Part shown: positions 7,743-14,631 of the stretch, piece after piece | Layout: each line of letters opens with the position of its first letter | Position numbering within the stretch: the stretch's first letter is position 1 | Virus record (IMG/VR): IMGVR_UViG_3300023174_003073 | Coordinates: 62,001-126,000 of that record | DNA from: a virus | Length of the DNA stretch: 64,000 nucleotides | Reading direction: 5' to 3' (one strand) | Position numbers and translations under genes: made by a program | Notes under the pieces: model-generated | The model's database searches: none | Seen by the model: the letters and a program-made list of their open reading frames with translations, nothing else | What the model was told of the DNA's origin: nothing

Positions 7743-8320
7743 TGCTTTTGGGTATTCTTAATACGGTCTTTGATTATATCAATGACTTTTTCACTAAGAA
7801 CTACCTCATAATGGTTGTAATCTATCTCAACTAACTCCATATCATCATGGTGTTTTTGACTTGCAATAGTTACTACTCCATCATTGGGTTCAACCATAAA
7901 AGGACTTTGTCCCTTTACAGTTACTATATTAGTCCATGGATGCTGTATCTTAATACGATTTGCCTGTTTCATTGCCCAACTACTAGGACCAATGTCTTTC
8001 ATCAATCTACTGAACGGTAGAAAGTACTTAGCATAGTCAGCAACCTCAGCACCACCATACGGGGTACTAAGTGTTACTGCGCCCAGTGTCTGTTTGGGTA
8101 ATGTGTTAGCCAAATGAATAGCATATATTCCACCTAAACTATGTCCGATGAAAAACATATCATTGACTGACGCTAATTGTTCAGTCATAGTTTTTAGGTT
8201 GTTTTCAAAACCATTTCTACTATCGTAGTTAACTACAATATCGTTACCACCTATATGTTCACGAATATGATTAAAACTTTCGCCGGTAGCACTGGCTCCA
8301 TGGATGTATACTAGTGTCAT
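7739..8320 (-). CDS. Alpha/beta hydrolase (lipase/esterase-like)
   Basis: A 193-residue hydrolase with IHGAS at 6-10 (oxyanion region), the nucleophile elbow GHSLGG (Ser61), an acid in EPNDGVV (Asp147) and a late His170 (DYNHYEV). All three catalytic residues are in canonical order. The short length means no large lid domain. There is no signal peptide, so it acts in the cytoplasm or is released at lysis. The substrate is unknown; a lipid ester or another small ester is possible. Confidence 0.9.
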   Translation of the reverse strand: MTLVYIHGASATGESFNHIREHIGGNDIVVNYDSRNGFENNLKTMTEQLASVNDMFFIGHSLGGIYAIHLANTLPKQTLGAVTLSTPYGGAEVADYAKYFLPFSRLMKDIGPSSWAMKQANRIKIQHPWTNIVTVKGQSPFMVEPNDGVVTIASQKHHDDMELVEIDYNHYEVVLSEKVIDIIKDRIKNTQKH

Positions 8321-8326
8321 AACTTT

Positions 8327-8334
8327 TATTTATT
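8327..8334 (-). promoter_or_regulatory. Possible late promoter box
   Basis: Minus strand AATAAATA, six bases before the hydrolase ATG, with no Shine-Dalgarno between. It resembles the late boxes elsewhere in the window, but AT-rich chance matches are possible. Confidence 0.3.
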
Positions 8335-8340
8335 TGGATG

Positions 8341-8496
8341 TTAATAGTAGGACATTCTTCTGTGAAATTCAGCAGTAAGACGTTCAACGTCAGCCTCGCT
8401 CTGTGGATTGCGACTGACAATGTATTCTTCTAATCTGCTTGCATAACTTTCACTGAATTTACTAAAGCATCTCTCAATTTGCTTGAGGATCCACAT
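8341..8496 (-). CDS. 51-residue DUF3563-like protein
   Basis: A short ORF starting MWILKQIERCF, with the pattern LEEYIVSRNP, then SEADVERL and EFHRR. This L-E-x-Y-I ... N-P ... A-D-V-E ... E-F-x-R order is that of small phage and bacterial proteins of the DUF3563 kind, from memory. It starts three bases after the stop of the phasin-like gene, implying coupling. Confidence 0.7.
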   Translation of the reverse strand: MWILKQIERCFSKFSESYASRLEEYIVSRNPQSEADVERLTAEFHRRMSYY

Positions 8497-8499
8497 AAA

Positions 8500-8763
8500 T
8501 TACTTAGTTTTCTTACTTGCAGCTTTTGTAGTGGTAAAAGAAGGTGTGAATGTTTCTGCAACTTCTTTAGCAAAATCTTTATTTGTCAACAAAGAATAGA
8601 ACCCAGTCATATTATCAAATAGTGCTTTGGTATATGCTGTCTCTGCGTCTACGAATTTGTTGATTGTGTCAGCAAGTGTTTCGTGTTTTACGAATGTGCT
8701 AACGATTTGCTTTTTGCCTGTTTGAACTGTGTCAATAGCGGTGTTGGTGATTGTATTAAACAT
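8500..8763 (-). CDS. Phasin-like small protein
   Basis: An 87-residue amphipathic helical protein with a Lys-rich tail (KAASKKTK). The repeat of Thr/Ala/Phe positions (FVDAETAYTKALFDNM) resembles the phasin family, which coats granules or binds DNA. The ATG follows AGGAGAATATA. The similarity is recognised by eye and is moderate. Confidence 0.6.
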   Translation of the reverse strand: MFNTITNTAIDTVQTGKKQIVSTFVKHETLADTINKFVDAETAYTKALFDNMTGFYSLLTNKDFAKEVAETFTPSFTTTKAASKKTK

Positions 8764-8793
8764 TATATTCTCCTATGTGTATGTGTTTAAAGT

Positions 8794-8814
8794 TGGGTTT
8801 TTATACAGAACCCA
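8794..8814 (-). promoter_or_regulatory. Dyad around a TATAAA box
   Basis: TGGGTT / AACCCA arms enclose TATAAA on the minus strand about 30 bases upstream of the phasin-like gene. A CATAAATA box lies farther upstream at 8827-8834. The -35 is poor, so promoter activity is uncertain. Confidence 0.35.
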
Positions 8815-8829
8815 TAACTGCATTAATAT

Positions 8830-8973
8830 TTATGCCTGACTCTGTTTCTCTCTAAACTTCTTCATTGCTAGTTGTCTAGCAAGAAACAATCTAAATTTAG
8901 CATGGTCTGATATATCATCGGTGTCAGACTCATGGTGTATAATCTTTGGACGACTATATCCACGATGTGCCAC
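8830..8973 (-). CDS. Small conserved protein with no ATG start
   Basis: The frame ends KFRLFLARQLAMKKFREKQSQA, a helical, basic tail like those of conserved phage small proteins. The coding signal continues upstream of the GTG at 8973 to an acidic stretch (DLEDEDDDD at 9018-8992) with no ATG, GTG or TTG before the previous gene. Translation may begin at GTG 8973, or the frame may be joined to the gene at 9017-9220 by a +1 shift at its A6 run. The given start is the only ordinary candidate. Confidence 0.45.
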   Translation of the reverse strand: MAHRGYSRPKIIHHESDTDDISDHAKFRLFLARQLAMKKFREKQSQA

Positions 8974-9016
8974 TATATCCGGACTAGATGAATCGTCATC
9001 ATCTTCGTCCTCTAAA

Positions 9017-9220
9017 TCACTTGGATTTTTTACTGGGACTTTTGGTGGCGTCTTTCTTGACCTTTTTATCTTTGCTATGGTCTTTCTTTTTAGCCAATTT
9101 CATTTTACTGTCTTTTTTAGCAGGCGCTTGTGTAGTAGTACCTGATGGAGTAGTTGATTGTTCTGCGGCAAATGCTGTTAATGCAAATGCGGTTATGATG
9201 ATTGCGATGAGTTGTTTCAT
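9017..9220 (-). CDS. Lys-rich secreted protein
   Basis: A 67-residue protein with a signal peptide (MKQLIAIIITAFALTAFA, then AEQST), followed by a Ser/Thr/Lys-rich low-complexity chain. AAAGGA before the ATG at 9220 favours it over an in-frame ATG at 9280. The mature basic chain could bind DNA, lipid A or wall polymers; this is inference. The end (KSPSKKSK) lies at a run of six A where the downstream frame is reached by a +1 step. Confidence 0.65.
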   Translation of the reverse strand: MKQLIAIIITAFALTAFAAEQSTTPSGTTTQAPAKKDSKMKLAKKKDHSKDKKVKKDATKSPSKKSK

Positions 9221-9279
9221 TTTAGTTTCCTTTGTTAAATGATTTATATATAACGCCTTAGGCATTAATTCCGTTGACA

Positions 9280-9456
9280 TTAGCCCCCACGACCTGCACG
9301 TCTTACTACACTAGCACCACCAAAACCTTTTGTATTAGCTTTGGGTCCTTGTTTCTTTGGTGCTTTTCCTAGTCCAGGATGAAGTTCGTTATTATTCTTT
9401 TTGGCTTCGTTAGCCATATTAATAAATGGGTTCTTGCTTTTCTTTTCTTCTGTCAT
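9280..9456 (-). CDS. 58-residue conserved phage protein
   Basis: Starts MTEEKKSKNPFINMANEAKK and ends GFGGASVVRRAGRGG. The NPF-x-x-MANEAKK, LHPGLG and VVRR-x-GRGG pieces recur in short T4-like phage proteins of unknown role. It overlaps the 3' end of neither neighbour by more than four bases. The basic Gly-rich tail could bind nucleic acid. Confidence 0.7.
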   Translation of the reverse strand: MTEEKKSKNPFINMANEAKKNNNELHPGLGKAPKKQGPKANTKGFGGASVVRRAGRGG

Positions 9457-9851
9457 TTTCTTACCTTTATGGATTTTAAGTAACTGTCCAAGTTCCCATA
9501 TAAGCTAACCATCATAGCAATTTTGCTATCATATAATCTTATATACGGTTTACTTTTCTTGCCTTCAACTTTATTTACACCTAGAAAGTAGGGGCAACGC
9601 ATTTTCTTCCCCAGGTCAATCATATAACCATGATATGTATCTTCAGTTTTGGGTGTGAACTCATACTGATAAAATTCTATTTGTGCTATACGAAAAGCAG
9701 TATCACCTACTGGATTTAATCTTAGTACATCACTACTAGTACTAGTAAACCACCAAGTTTTCATAGCATCTTCTTTTGATATCTCAAATCCTGTTGGCAA
9801 TTGATTTACAACTGCTTCGGTGACTATTTCTTTATATGAGGGTTTAGTCAT
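9453..9851 (-). CDS. Conserved phage protein, unknown function
   Basis: A 132-residue protein. Features include LRLNPVGDTAFRIAQIEFY, MRCPYFLG and a C-terminal MVSLYGNLDSYLKS. This order (LRL..G..A..., KM.CPY, LYG.L..YL) is characteristic of a widespread T4-like phage family with no assigned role. ATGA-type overlap with the next gene upstream suggests an operon running from 12.4 kb. Confidence 0.75.
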   Translation of the reverse strand: MTKPSYKEIVTEAVVNQLPTGFEISKEDAMKTWWFTSTSSDVLRLNPVGDTAFRIAQIEFYQYEFTPKTEDTYHGYMIDLGKKMRCPYFLGVNKVEGKKSKPYIRLYDSKIAMMVSLYGNLDSYLKSIKVRK

Positions 9852-10137
9852 CAGGATAAACTTTAGTACCGTTGTTCATAAACACGACACTGAATTTATC
9901 CGATTTAAATTGTGCGTTTAGTTTACGACACAGGTTTCTTGCATGACCAGGATTACTGAAACTGGTCTTTTTATATTTAGGAACACTTTCATTATCGTAG
10001 GCATGTTGTGCTTTTAGATTGATTGGTTGCCCGTCATAAAACACTGCCCATATACCAGCGGCTTCCACAATTTGGTCGCATTTATAAGTCGTTTTATCTA
10101 CGATTTCTAGTATAACTTTGGGTTGTGTTCTGCTCAT
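9844..10137 (-). CDS. Conserved phage protein, unknown function
   Basis: A 97-residue protein with YKCDQIVEAAGIWAVFYDG near the N-terminus and the signature KYKKTSFSNPGHARNL in the middle. The latter is a recurrent motif in phage proteins of this size. No catalytic residues are evident. It overlaps the next gene by eight bases. Confidence 0.75.
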   Translation of the reverse strand: MSRTQPKVILEIVDKTTYKCDQIVEAAGIWAVFYDGQPINLKAQHAYDNESVPKYKKTSFSNPGHARNLCRKLNAQFKSDKFSVVFMNNGTKVYPDD

Positions 10138-10141
10138 TAAT

Positions 10142-10330
10142 TTACCATTTACCGCCCTGCATAACTACCTTAATAGTTTCGGGTTCTTTGTTATACTCAC
10201 GATTATCCAATAGAATTTTCATAATTTCATCACGCAATTCCTTGGCATCATTCAGTGTAAGTATAACTTCCCGTGCCTGACGTCCTTCTATGACCGTTAT
10301 TTTATCAATAAATTTTTTAATTTGGTTCAT
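10142..10330 (-). CDS. Small helical phage protein
   Basis: A 62-residue protein starting MNQIKKFIDKIT and ending VVMQGGKW. The A-K-E-L-R-D-E-I helix and terminal V-x-M-x-G-G motif are shared by a family of short phage proteins. ATGA overlap with the upstream gene. Confidence 0.7.
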   Translation of the reverse strand: MNQIKKFIDKITVIEGRQAREVILTLNDAKELRDEIMKILLDNREYNKEPETIKVVMQGGKW

Positions 10331-10788
10331 AGTGTATTTATGCTACTATTTGCTTCGGCTTCTGTAGCAAACGGTCCTAGATAGTCATATCGCTGAACAA
10401 ATATGTATTTAGGGCAGAAAGTAGTGATATATTCAGCACCTGTCTTGATAGCAAACCATCCTGCAACAAAATAACACTTGCTCTTAGGGGCAGTGGTATA
10501 TAGGTGTAATTTACGCTTAACATCTAGTACACTGTTGTAGATTTTAGGTCTACTAGTTGGGAAAACTGCAAAGGGCGGGTTAGTGTCCTTGGGTTTGACC
10601 TTTGCGAGTTTCTCAAATTCTATATGCTTAAGTTTTTCAATAGCCTTGGTGCTATCATAGAGTTCAGTTTTGTTGTTGAGTTTAACTTTATATTCGCTAC
10701 CCTCTTGAATAACATTACCTACTTTTTTGTCACCATCAGTGACTACCCAATATTCACCTTTGATAATTGGTTTAGCTATTAGATTCAT
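10327..10788 (-). CDS. Conserved phage protein, unknown function
   Basis: A 153-residue protein with KPIIKGEYWVV at the start, VLDVKRKLHLYTTAPKSK and AGWFAIKTG in the middle, and FVQRYDYLGPFATEAEA at the end. This series is found in many T4-like phages of aquatic bacteria without assigned function. It overlaps the upstream gene by 17 bases. Confidence 0.75.
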   Translation of the reverse strand: MNLIAKPIIKGEYWVVTDGDKKVGNVIQEGSEYKVKLNNKTELYDSTKAIEKLKHIEFEKLAKVKPKDTNPPFAVFPTSRPKIYNSVLDVKRKLHLYTTAPKSKCYFVAGWFAIKTGAEYITTFCPKYIFVQRYDYLGPFATEAEANSSINTL

Positions 10789-11254
10789 TTTTAGTATCCT
10801 TGGTTAATTCTGCTACAAACAAAAAATGTTCATAGGCTTTTCTAACTGATGGTACAGTTAATAATTTTTCTGCTTCTATTTGCATTGCCTTAACTGCTTC
10901 CTCACATGCTTCTCTAGCACTGGGCCATTGAAGTGCATGGGTTTCTTTACCGAATGCTTTACTCAATGCTTTCCAACAACGTATTTGTTCTGCTGTTAAT
11001 TTTATTTCTTTATTAGCAGGCCGCATATCAGTGGCTTTTCTAATTACCTCACTAATTGCATCTTCTGCTACACGTCCTGCCGCAATCATTGGGGCATATG
11101 CAGGGTTTACATTGTATCGTGTGCTTTGTCCACCTGGATAAACCTGTATTAGATGAGAACCCTTAGGTAAACTATTGGTAAATTTTTGGTCGTACTCGTA
11201 CACGGGTACGTATCTACGACCTACTTTCTTATAGAAAATTTCCTTTTCGCTCAT
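10772..11254 (-). CDS. Conserved phage protein (GRRYVPVYEYDQ family)
   Basis: A 160-residue protein. The N-terminal KKVGRRYVPVYEYDQ, then YPGGQSTRYNVNP and PMIAAGRVAEDAIS, then LQWPSAREACEEAVKAM, mark a widespread phage family of unknown function. It has no signal peptide or membrane helix. It lies between the exonuclease group and the small-protein run with short overlaps on both sides. Confidence 0.8.
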   Translation of the reverse strand: MSEKEIFYKKVGRRYVPVYEYDQKFTNSLPKGSHLIQVYPGGQSTRYNVNPAYAPMIAAGRVAEDAISEVIRKATDMRPANKEIKLTAEQIRCWKALSKAFGKETHALQWPSAREACEEAVKAMQIEAEKLLTVPSVRKAYEHFLFVAELTKDTKNESNS

Positions 11255-11454
11255 TGTAATCTAAATTTTTTCAAGTAATCTTTTGCAAAGTCCACATTCT
11301 CTGCATCATACACGGGTTTCTCTGGTTCGTCAAGTAAAATATCTAACCCATATTTTTCTTGATACAGTTCAACAAGACCGTCAATCAACATACCCAATGT
11401 TTGTTCATCAAGTTCATCAATGCCGGCTAAATTAATTCTAATTTTCTTATCCAT
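11251..11454 (-). CDS. Small acidic protein downstream of the exonuclease
   Basis: A 67-residue acidic protein starting MDKKIRINLAGIDELDEQ. AGGAG five to six bases before the ATG at 11454 supports this start rather than one at 11538. It overlaps the end of the exonuclease gene by eight bases, so it is coupled to it. Possible partner of the nuclease, by position only. Confidence 0.65.
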   Translation of the reverse strand: MDKKIRINLAGIDELDEQTLGMLIDGLVELYQEKYGLDILLDEPEKPVYDAENVDFAKDYLKKFRLQ

Positions 11455-12448
11455 TGAGTACTCCTGTATAGGGATTGTTAAGCCAACGTGCGTAGGTGTC
11501 CGCTTGCTCTGAAATTTTTGTAAGCTCATACTTGCCACAGAATTTCATAAAGTGAATACCAACTTGCGGTATGGTAGTTGTACGAACACCATTACGAATA
11601 GATTCATCAACTAATTGTTTAATCTCATCAGGCTGTGCTGTTAAGTCAATTAACATTCTATTACGCTGATAACAATCACGTACAACCTGTTCTTCATTAT
11701 TATGGTCGGTCCAACGTTGCAACATGAAATTATTCCATTTAAAGCCCTGCTTGTCCCGATCCTCGTATGCCTCACGAATACCTACACGATTAGCAGAACC
11801 TTTCTCAGGGGCACGGGGATAGGCAGTGAACACATTGTCTCCTGCGTCACCCCGAATAATCTTCTTAAAAAGCAAGTACTGTGGATCCTCTAACAGTTTG
11901 GGCTGTTTAGTTTTCTTATCTAATATCGGCTTACCTGTGTCTTTAAGATATCCGTTGAGTGTGATAAGTTCATTTGCGACTCCATTGTACTGGAACACTT
12001 TATCAGTAATAAGCTGAACATAATCGGAATCAGTGCTAATAATATAATGCGTGTCATTTGGATGTAAGTGAATGAAACGGGCAATCAAGTCATCAGCCTC
12101 AGCCCGTTCGTGCCTGAGTACGCTAACGTTTGTTTTCTCTCTAATGTATGTGGTAAACTTTTCATAAGTATCCCAAAACATTTCTGATTCGGCTTTTTCT
12201 TCTTCTGTGACTGACATTGCATCAACCACACGATTCTTCTTATAAGGACCATACACGTCCTTACGCCAAGAGCGGCCCTCTAAGCAAAACACTACATGGT
12301 CAATTCCATAGCGTCTTACTGCTTGATTGACACTAGCAAGTGTCAAGTGAAGGGCCATGCCGATTTTTTCTTCTAGTGTAGTGTTGCGACTAGCCACATG
12401 CCTAGCACGAAAAAATGTATTTGCAGTATCGATGAGTGCGTATTTCAT
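11447..12448 (-). CDS. RNase H / 5'-3' exonuclease (FEN-like)
   Basis: A 333-residue nuclease of the T4 RNase H / FLAP type. It has the N-terminal Asp cluster (YALIDTANTFF), EAEADDLIARF, STDSDYVQL and GDAGDNVF, the metal-binding carboxylates of the PIN-like fold and helix-hairpin region. It would remove RNA primers and flaps in lagging-strand synthesis. The start at 12448 is preferred to 12490 because the consensus promoter at 12482-12510 lies between them. Confidence 0.85.
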   Translation of the reverse strand: MKYALIDTANTFFRARHVASRNTTLEEKIGMALHLTLASVNQAVRRYGIDHVVFCLEGRSWRKDVYGPYKKNRVVDAMSVTEEEKAESEMFWDTYEKFTTYIREKTNVSVLRHERAEADDLIARFIHLHPNDTHYIISTDSDYVQLITDKVFQYNGVANELITLNGYLKDTGKPILDKKTKQPKLLEDPQYLLFKKIIRGDAGDNVFTAYPRAPEKGSANRVGIREAYEDRDKQGFKWNNFMLQRWTDHNNEEQVVRDCYQRNRMLIDLTAQPDEIKQLVDESIRNGVRTTTIPQVGIHFMKFCGKYELTKISEQADTYARWLNNPYTGVLNG

Positions 12449-12467
12449 AGAATCCAGTGTGTAAGTT

Positions 12468-12499
12468 GAGTAACATGTGTTATTATACACATGTTACTC
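12468..12499. repeat. 32 bp perfect palindrome over the -10 box
   Basis: Arms GAGTAACATGTGT and ACACATGTTACTC (13 bp, no mismatch) with a six-base centre. The centre overlaps the -10 box of the exonuclease promoter. No T tract follows, so it is not a terminator; an operator is the likely role. Confidence 0.9.
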
Positions 12500-12510
12500 T
12501 TTTCTGTCAA
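12482..12510 (-). promoter_or_regulatory. Consensus sigma70 promoter of the exonuclease operon
   Basis: Minus strand TTGACA, 17 bp, TATAAT, with a 13-bp-arm palindrome centred on the -10. A bound protein here would occlude polymerase. Confidence 0.95.
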
Positions 12511-12511
12511 G

Positions 12512-12934
12512 TTAAACGTCTTCCAAATACTTATCAGGGAAATTTAATATTCCTTCCATTACCGATTTAACATTGTATCGTGTAATGGGTAAGAACTTTT
12601 GTTTTAACCTTTTCATTTGAAGTGGGTGACTTTTAATTCTATCCTCTATGATATTTTTCACATATTCAAAATCTACATGTGTATATTTTGGATCAACATA
12701 CTCACTTGGTTTATGACTTCTGTTTGGGTTTTCTAAGAATTCAAATAATTGACGATTAAGATGATTCTCGCAATTTTTTGTATGCTCATCGTATCCTTCC
12801 ACTGAACGGTAGTAACAATGAATCATTGCCTCATTATTACCTTTAGTGTAGGATGTAATACGTGATGTAAGATTATTAGATATACCTGGTTTAACCTTAC
12901 CGTAAACTTCAGCAACATAAAGACCTAAACTCAT
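12512..12934 (-). CDS. GIY-YIG / T5orf172-like protein
   Basis: A 140-residue protein. The N-terminus (GLYVAEVYGKVKPGISNNLTSR, abbreviated) has the strand-Gly-Lys-x-x-x-Gly-x-S-x-x-x-x-x-R pattern of the T5orf172/MUG113 branch of GIY-YIG proteins. A later SEYVDP resembles the family's acidic motif. It may cut or bind DNA. The active-site set is not fully apparent, so nuclease activity is unproven. It overlaps the ParB-like gene by an ATGA junction. Confidence 0.55.
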   Translation of the reverse strand: MSLGLYVAEVYGKVKPGISNNLTSRITSYTKGNNEAMIHCYYRSVEGYDEHTKNCENHLNRQLFEFLENPNRSHKPSEYVDPKYTHVDFEYVKNIIEDRIKSHPLQMKRLKQKFLPITRYNVKSVMEGILNFPDKYLEDV

Positions 12935-14127
12935 TTGAACAGCTCCTTTTTAGCAGGATCTAAATGATTGAACATTTGAGTTTTATTTTCACTATAGCGT
13001 GTAAGTAAATTATTTGGTACATATTGATATGTTCCACCTGCTTTTTTGTACAGTTGCATTAACAATACCAATGATGCATCTTTAGGAATACCTTCTGATG
13101 CCTCTCCTTTAACTTTTTTGTAGTATTTAGGATACACATGTTGGGTAAGATTCTTGAACTCGGGCCAACCACCGGCAACCTCTTTAACTAGTGCATTCAA
13201 ATCACGCATAAACTCTTTGAACTCAGGTGAGCTAAAATCGGCACCTTCTTTAAGAAGTCTCTTACGTAAGTCTTGAAACGGAAGCATTTCAATAGAATCA
13301 AGTGGTTCTTGAGGCCAGTAAGTCTGATGATTCTCACCAAAGAATTTAATATCTTCTACATCTAACTTATTAATTAAGTTAGCGTGAACAATCGAACCAG
13401 GCTTGAATCTATCTACACTTTCTGGATGAACAGGAGTCAAATCAAAAGACTTAAAAGCATCATGCTTTCTATGTGCCATTACGTACTTCTCTTGCTTGCT
13501 ACCATCTAACAGACTACCAAATACATGAATCTTGTATTTGTCAAAAGGAAGAATAGGAAGTTTATCTTCACCGTTAATACCCAAAAAATGTTCACGTGCA
13601 AAACTGAAATCATTAGTTTCAACAACTTGACAGTTGACTAATACGTTTTGCCAATCACTTGCATCAACATCATCAAACAATCCTAACATGGCACGAACAG
13701 CAATAGCTAATACAGTATGTTGACCGTCAGTGATATAATAAGTATTTGTTCCGGGCAAACGAATCACATTAATTGTTGCAGGGCGGCGAGAATCCCATGT
13801 AGTTACAATTCTAAACAAGTGTTCCCAATCAATTTTTCTCTGCACAGCAAGGGCAGTGAAAAGGTATATAATAGGAATTTGTTCAAGTGTGGGCATTTGT
13901 TTATATTTCTGAGGCTTGCCCTTGCACCCTTTTTGATACTCCTCTGTTTTTAAGAAATCCTTGAGTTCTTTGAAAAACTCACTTTTCTTAAAAGTAGTTA
14001 CTAGATTAGTAATACTGTTTTGCTCAATATAACCTGGTTTCTGATCCAATTCATTTTTTGGAAGATCCTGTTTGGTTACTTTTTTTGAGTTAGGTACCCA
14101 TGTAAATTTAAAACTAGACTTTGACAT
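12931..14127 (-). CDS. ParB/DGQHR-like domain protein
   Basis: A 398-residue protein. Residues about 115-145 contain RRPATINVIRLPG then YYITDGQHTVLAIA, matching the strand and D-G-Q-H-x-x-x-A motif of the ParB/Srx nuclease-like fold and DGQHR-type proteins. The remainder is alpha-rich and unassigned. Such domains bind CTP or DNA, or act in DNA modification. It heads a two-gene unit with the GIY-YIG-like gene, under the promoter at 14184-14212. Confidence 0.65.
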   Translation of the reverse strand: MSKSSFKFTWVPNSKKVTKQDLPKNELDQKPGYIEQNSITNLVTTFKKSEFFKELKDFLKTEEYQKGCKGKPQKYKQMPTLEQIPIIYLFTALAVQRKIDWEHLFRIVTTWDSRRPATINVIRLPGTNTYYITDGQHTVLAIAVRAMLGLFDDVDASDWQNVLVNCQVVETNDFSFAREHFLGINGEDKLPILPFDKYKIHVFGSLLDGSKQEKYVMAHRKHDAFKSFDLTPVHPESVDRFKPGSIVHANLINKLDVEDIKFFGENHQTYWPQEPLDSIEMLPFQDLRKRLLKEGADFSSPEFKEFMRDLNALVKEVAGGWPEFKNLTQHVYPKYYKKVKGEASEGIPKDASLVLLMQLYKKAGGTYQYVPNNLLTRYSENKTQMFNHLDPAKKELFK

Positions 14128-14183
14128 TTTTTTCTCCTTTAAGTTAATGTCTGTGCAACGAATATTATTCAGCGCACAAGTGA

Positions 14184-14212
14184 ATTATACTATAAGAATT
14201 GTTAAATGTCAA
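14184..14212 (-). promoter_or_regulatory. Consensus sigma70 promoter
   Basis: Minus strand TTGACA, 17 bp, TATAAT. It drives the ParB-like/GIY-YIG-like pair and overlaps the stop of 14209-14631. Confidence 0.95.
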
Positions 14213-14631
14213 CTAACTTCTGTACGCCCGTTACCCAAATCACGTGTTTTTATTTCCCGCAAGTCTCTATTTGTAGGATCTGCTTGTGCTTGTTCATACA
14301 CTTCCAAAGCAATATTGCGACAAACTGTCTGAAACCACCTATCGATTATCATATTGTCTGTATCATCGTCACGCATTTTATAACCTGCACGAATCAAATT
14401 GAGAATGAATTTGTCATTCCAATCTAATTCAAATGCACCTGCGTTAATGTTGTCAGGATCAATCTCCATGCTGAGAATGTTAACATAGGGCTCGCCTGCC
14501 TGAGTTGCTTTTTCTTTAGCAGATAATTCTATTGAAGGTTTTTCTACTTTAGGCTTGCGAGGTTTCTTTTCCTTAACGGGTTCTGCAACCTTTTCTACTG
14601 GCTTCTTTTTAAATCTGTCAAATAATCCCAT
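14209..14631 (-). CDS. Conserved phage protein (MGLFDRFKKKP type)
   Basis: A 140-residue protein starting MGLFDRFKKKP, with a basic, Lys/Pro-rich linker to about residue 40. Next come GEPYVNILSMEIDPDN, FELDWNDKFILNLI and a C-terminal CRNIALEVYEQAQADP then RDLGNGRTEVS. This order identifies a recurrent T4-like phage family of unknown function. The start overlaps the uvdE stop by 14 bases. Confidence 0.75.
   Translation of the reverse strand: MGLFDRFKKKPVEKVAEPVKEKKPRKPKVEKPSIELSAKEKATQAGEPYVNILSMEIDPDNINAGAFELDWNDKFILNLIRAGYKMRDDDTDNMIIDRWFQTVCRNIALEVYEQAQADPTNRDLREIKTRDLGNGRTEVS

Noticed and set aside
12468-12499. Palindrome as a terminator of the GIY-YIG gene
   Set aside because: No T tract follows it on either strand and it overlaps a consensus promoter.
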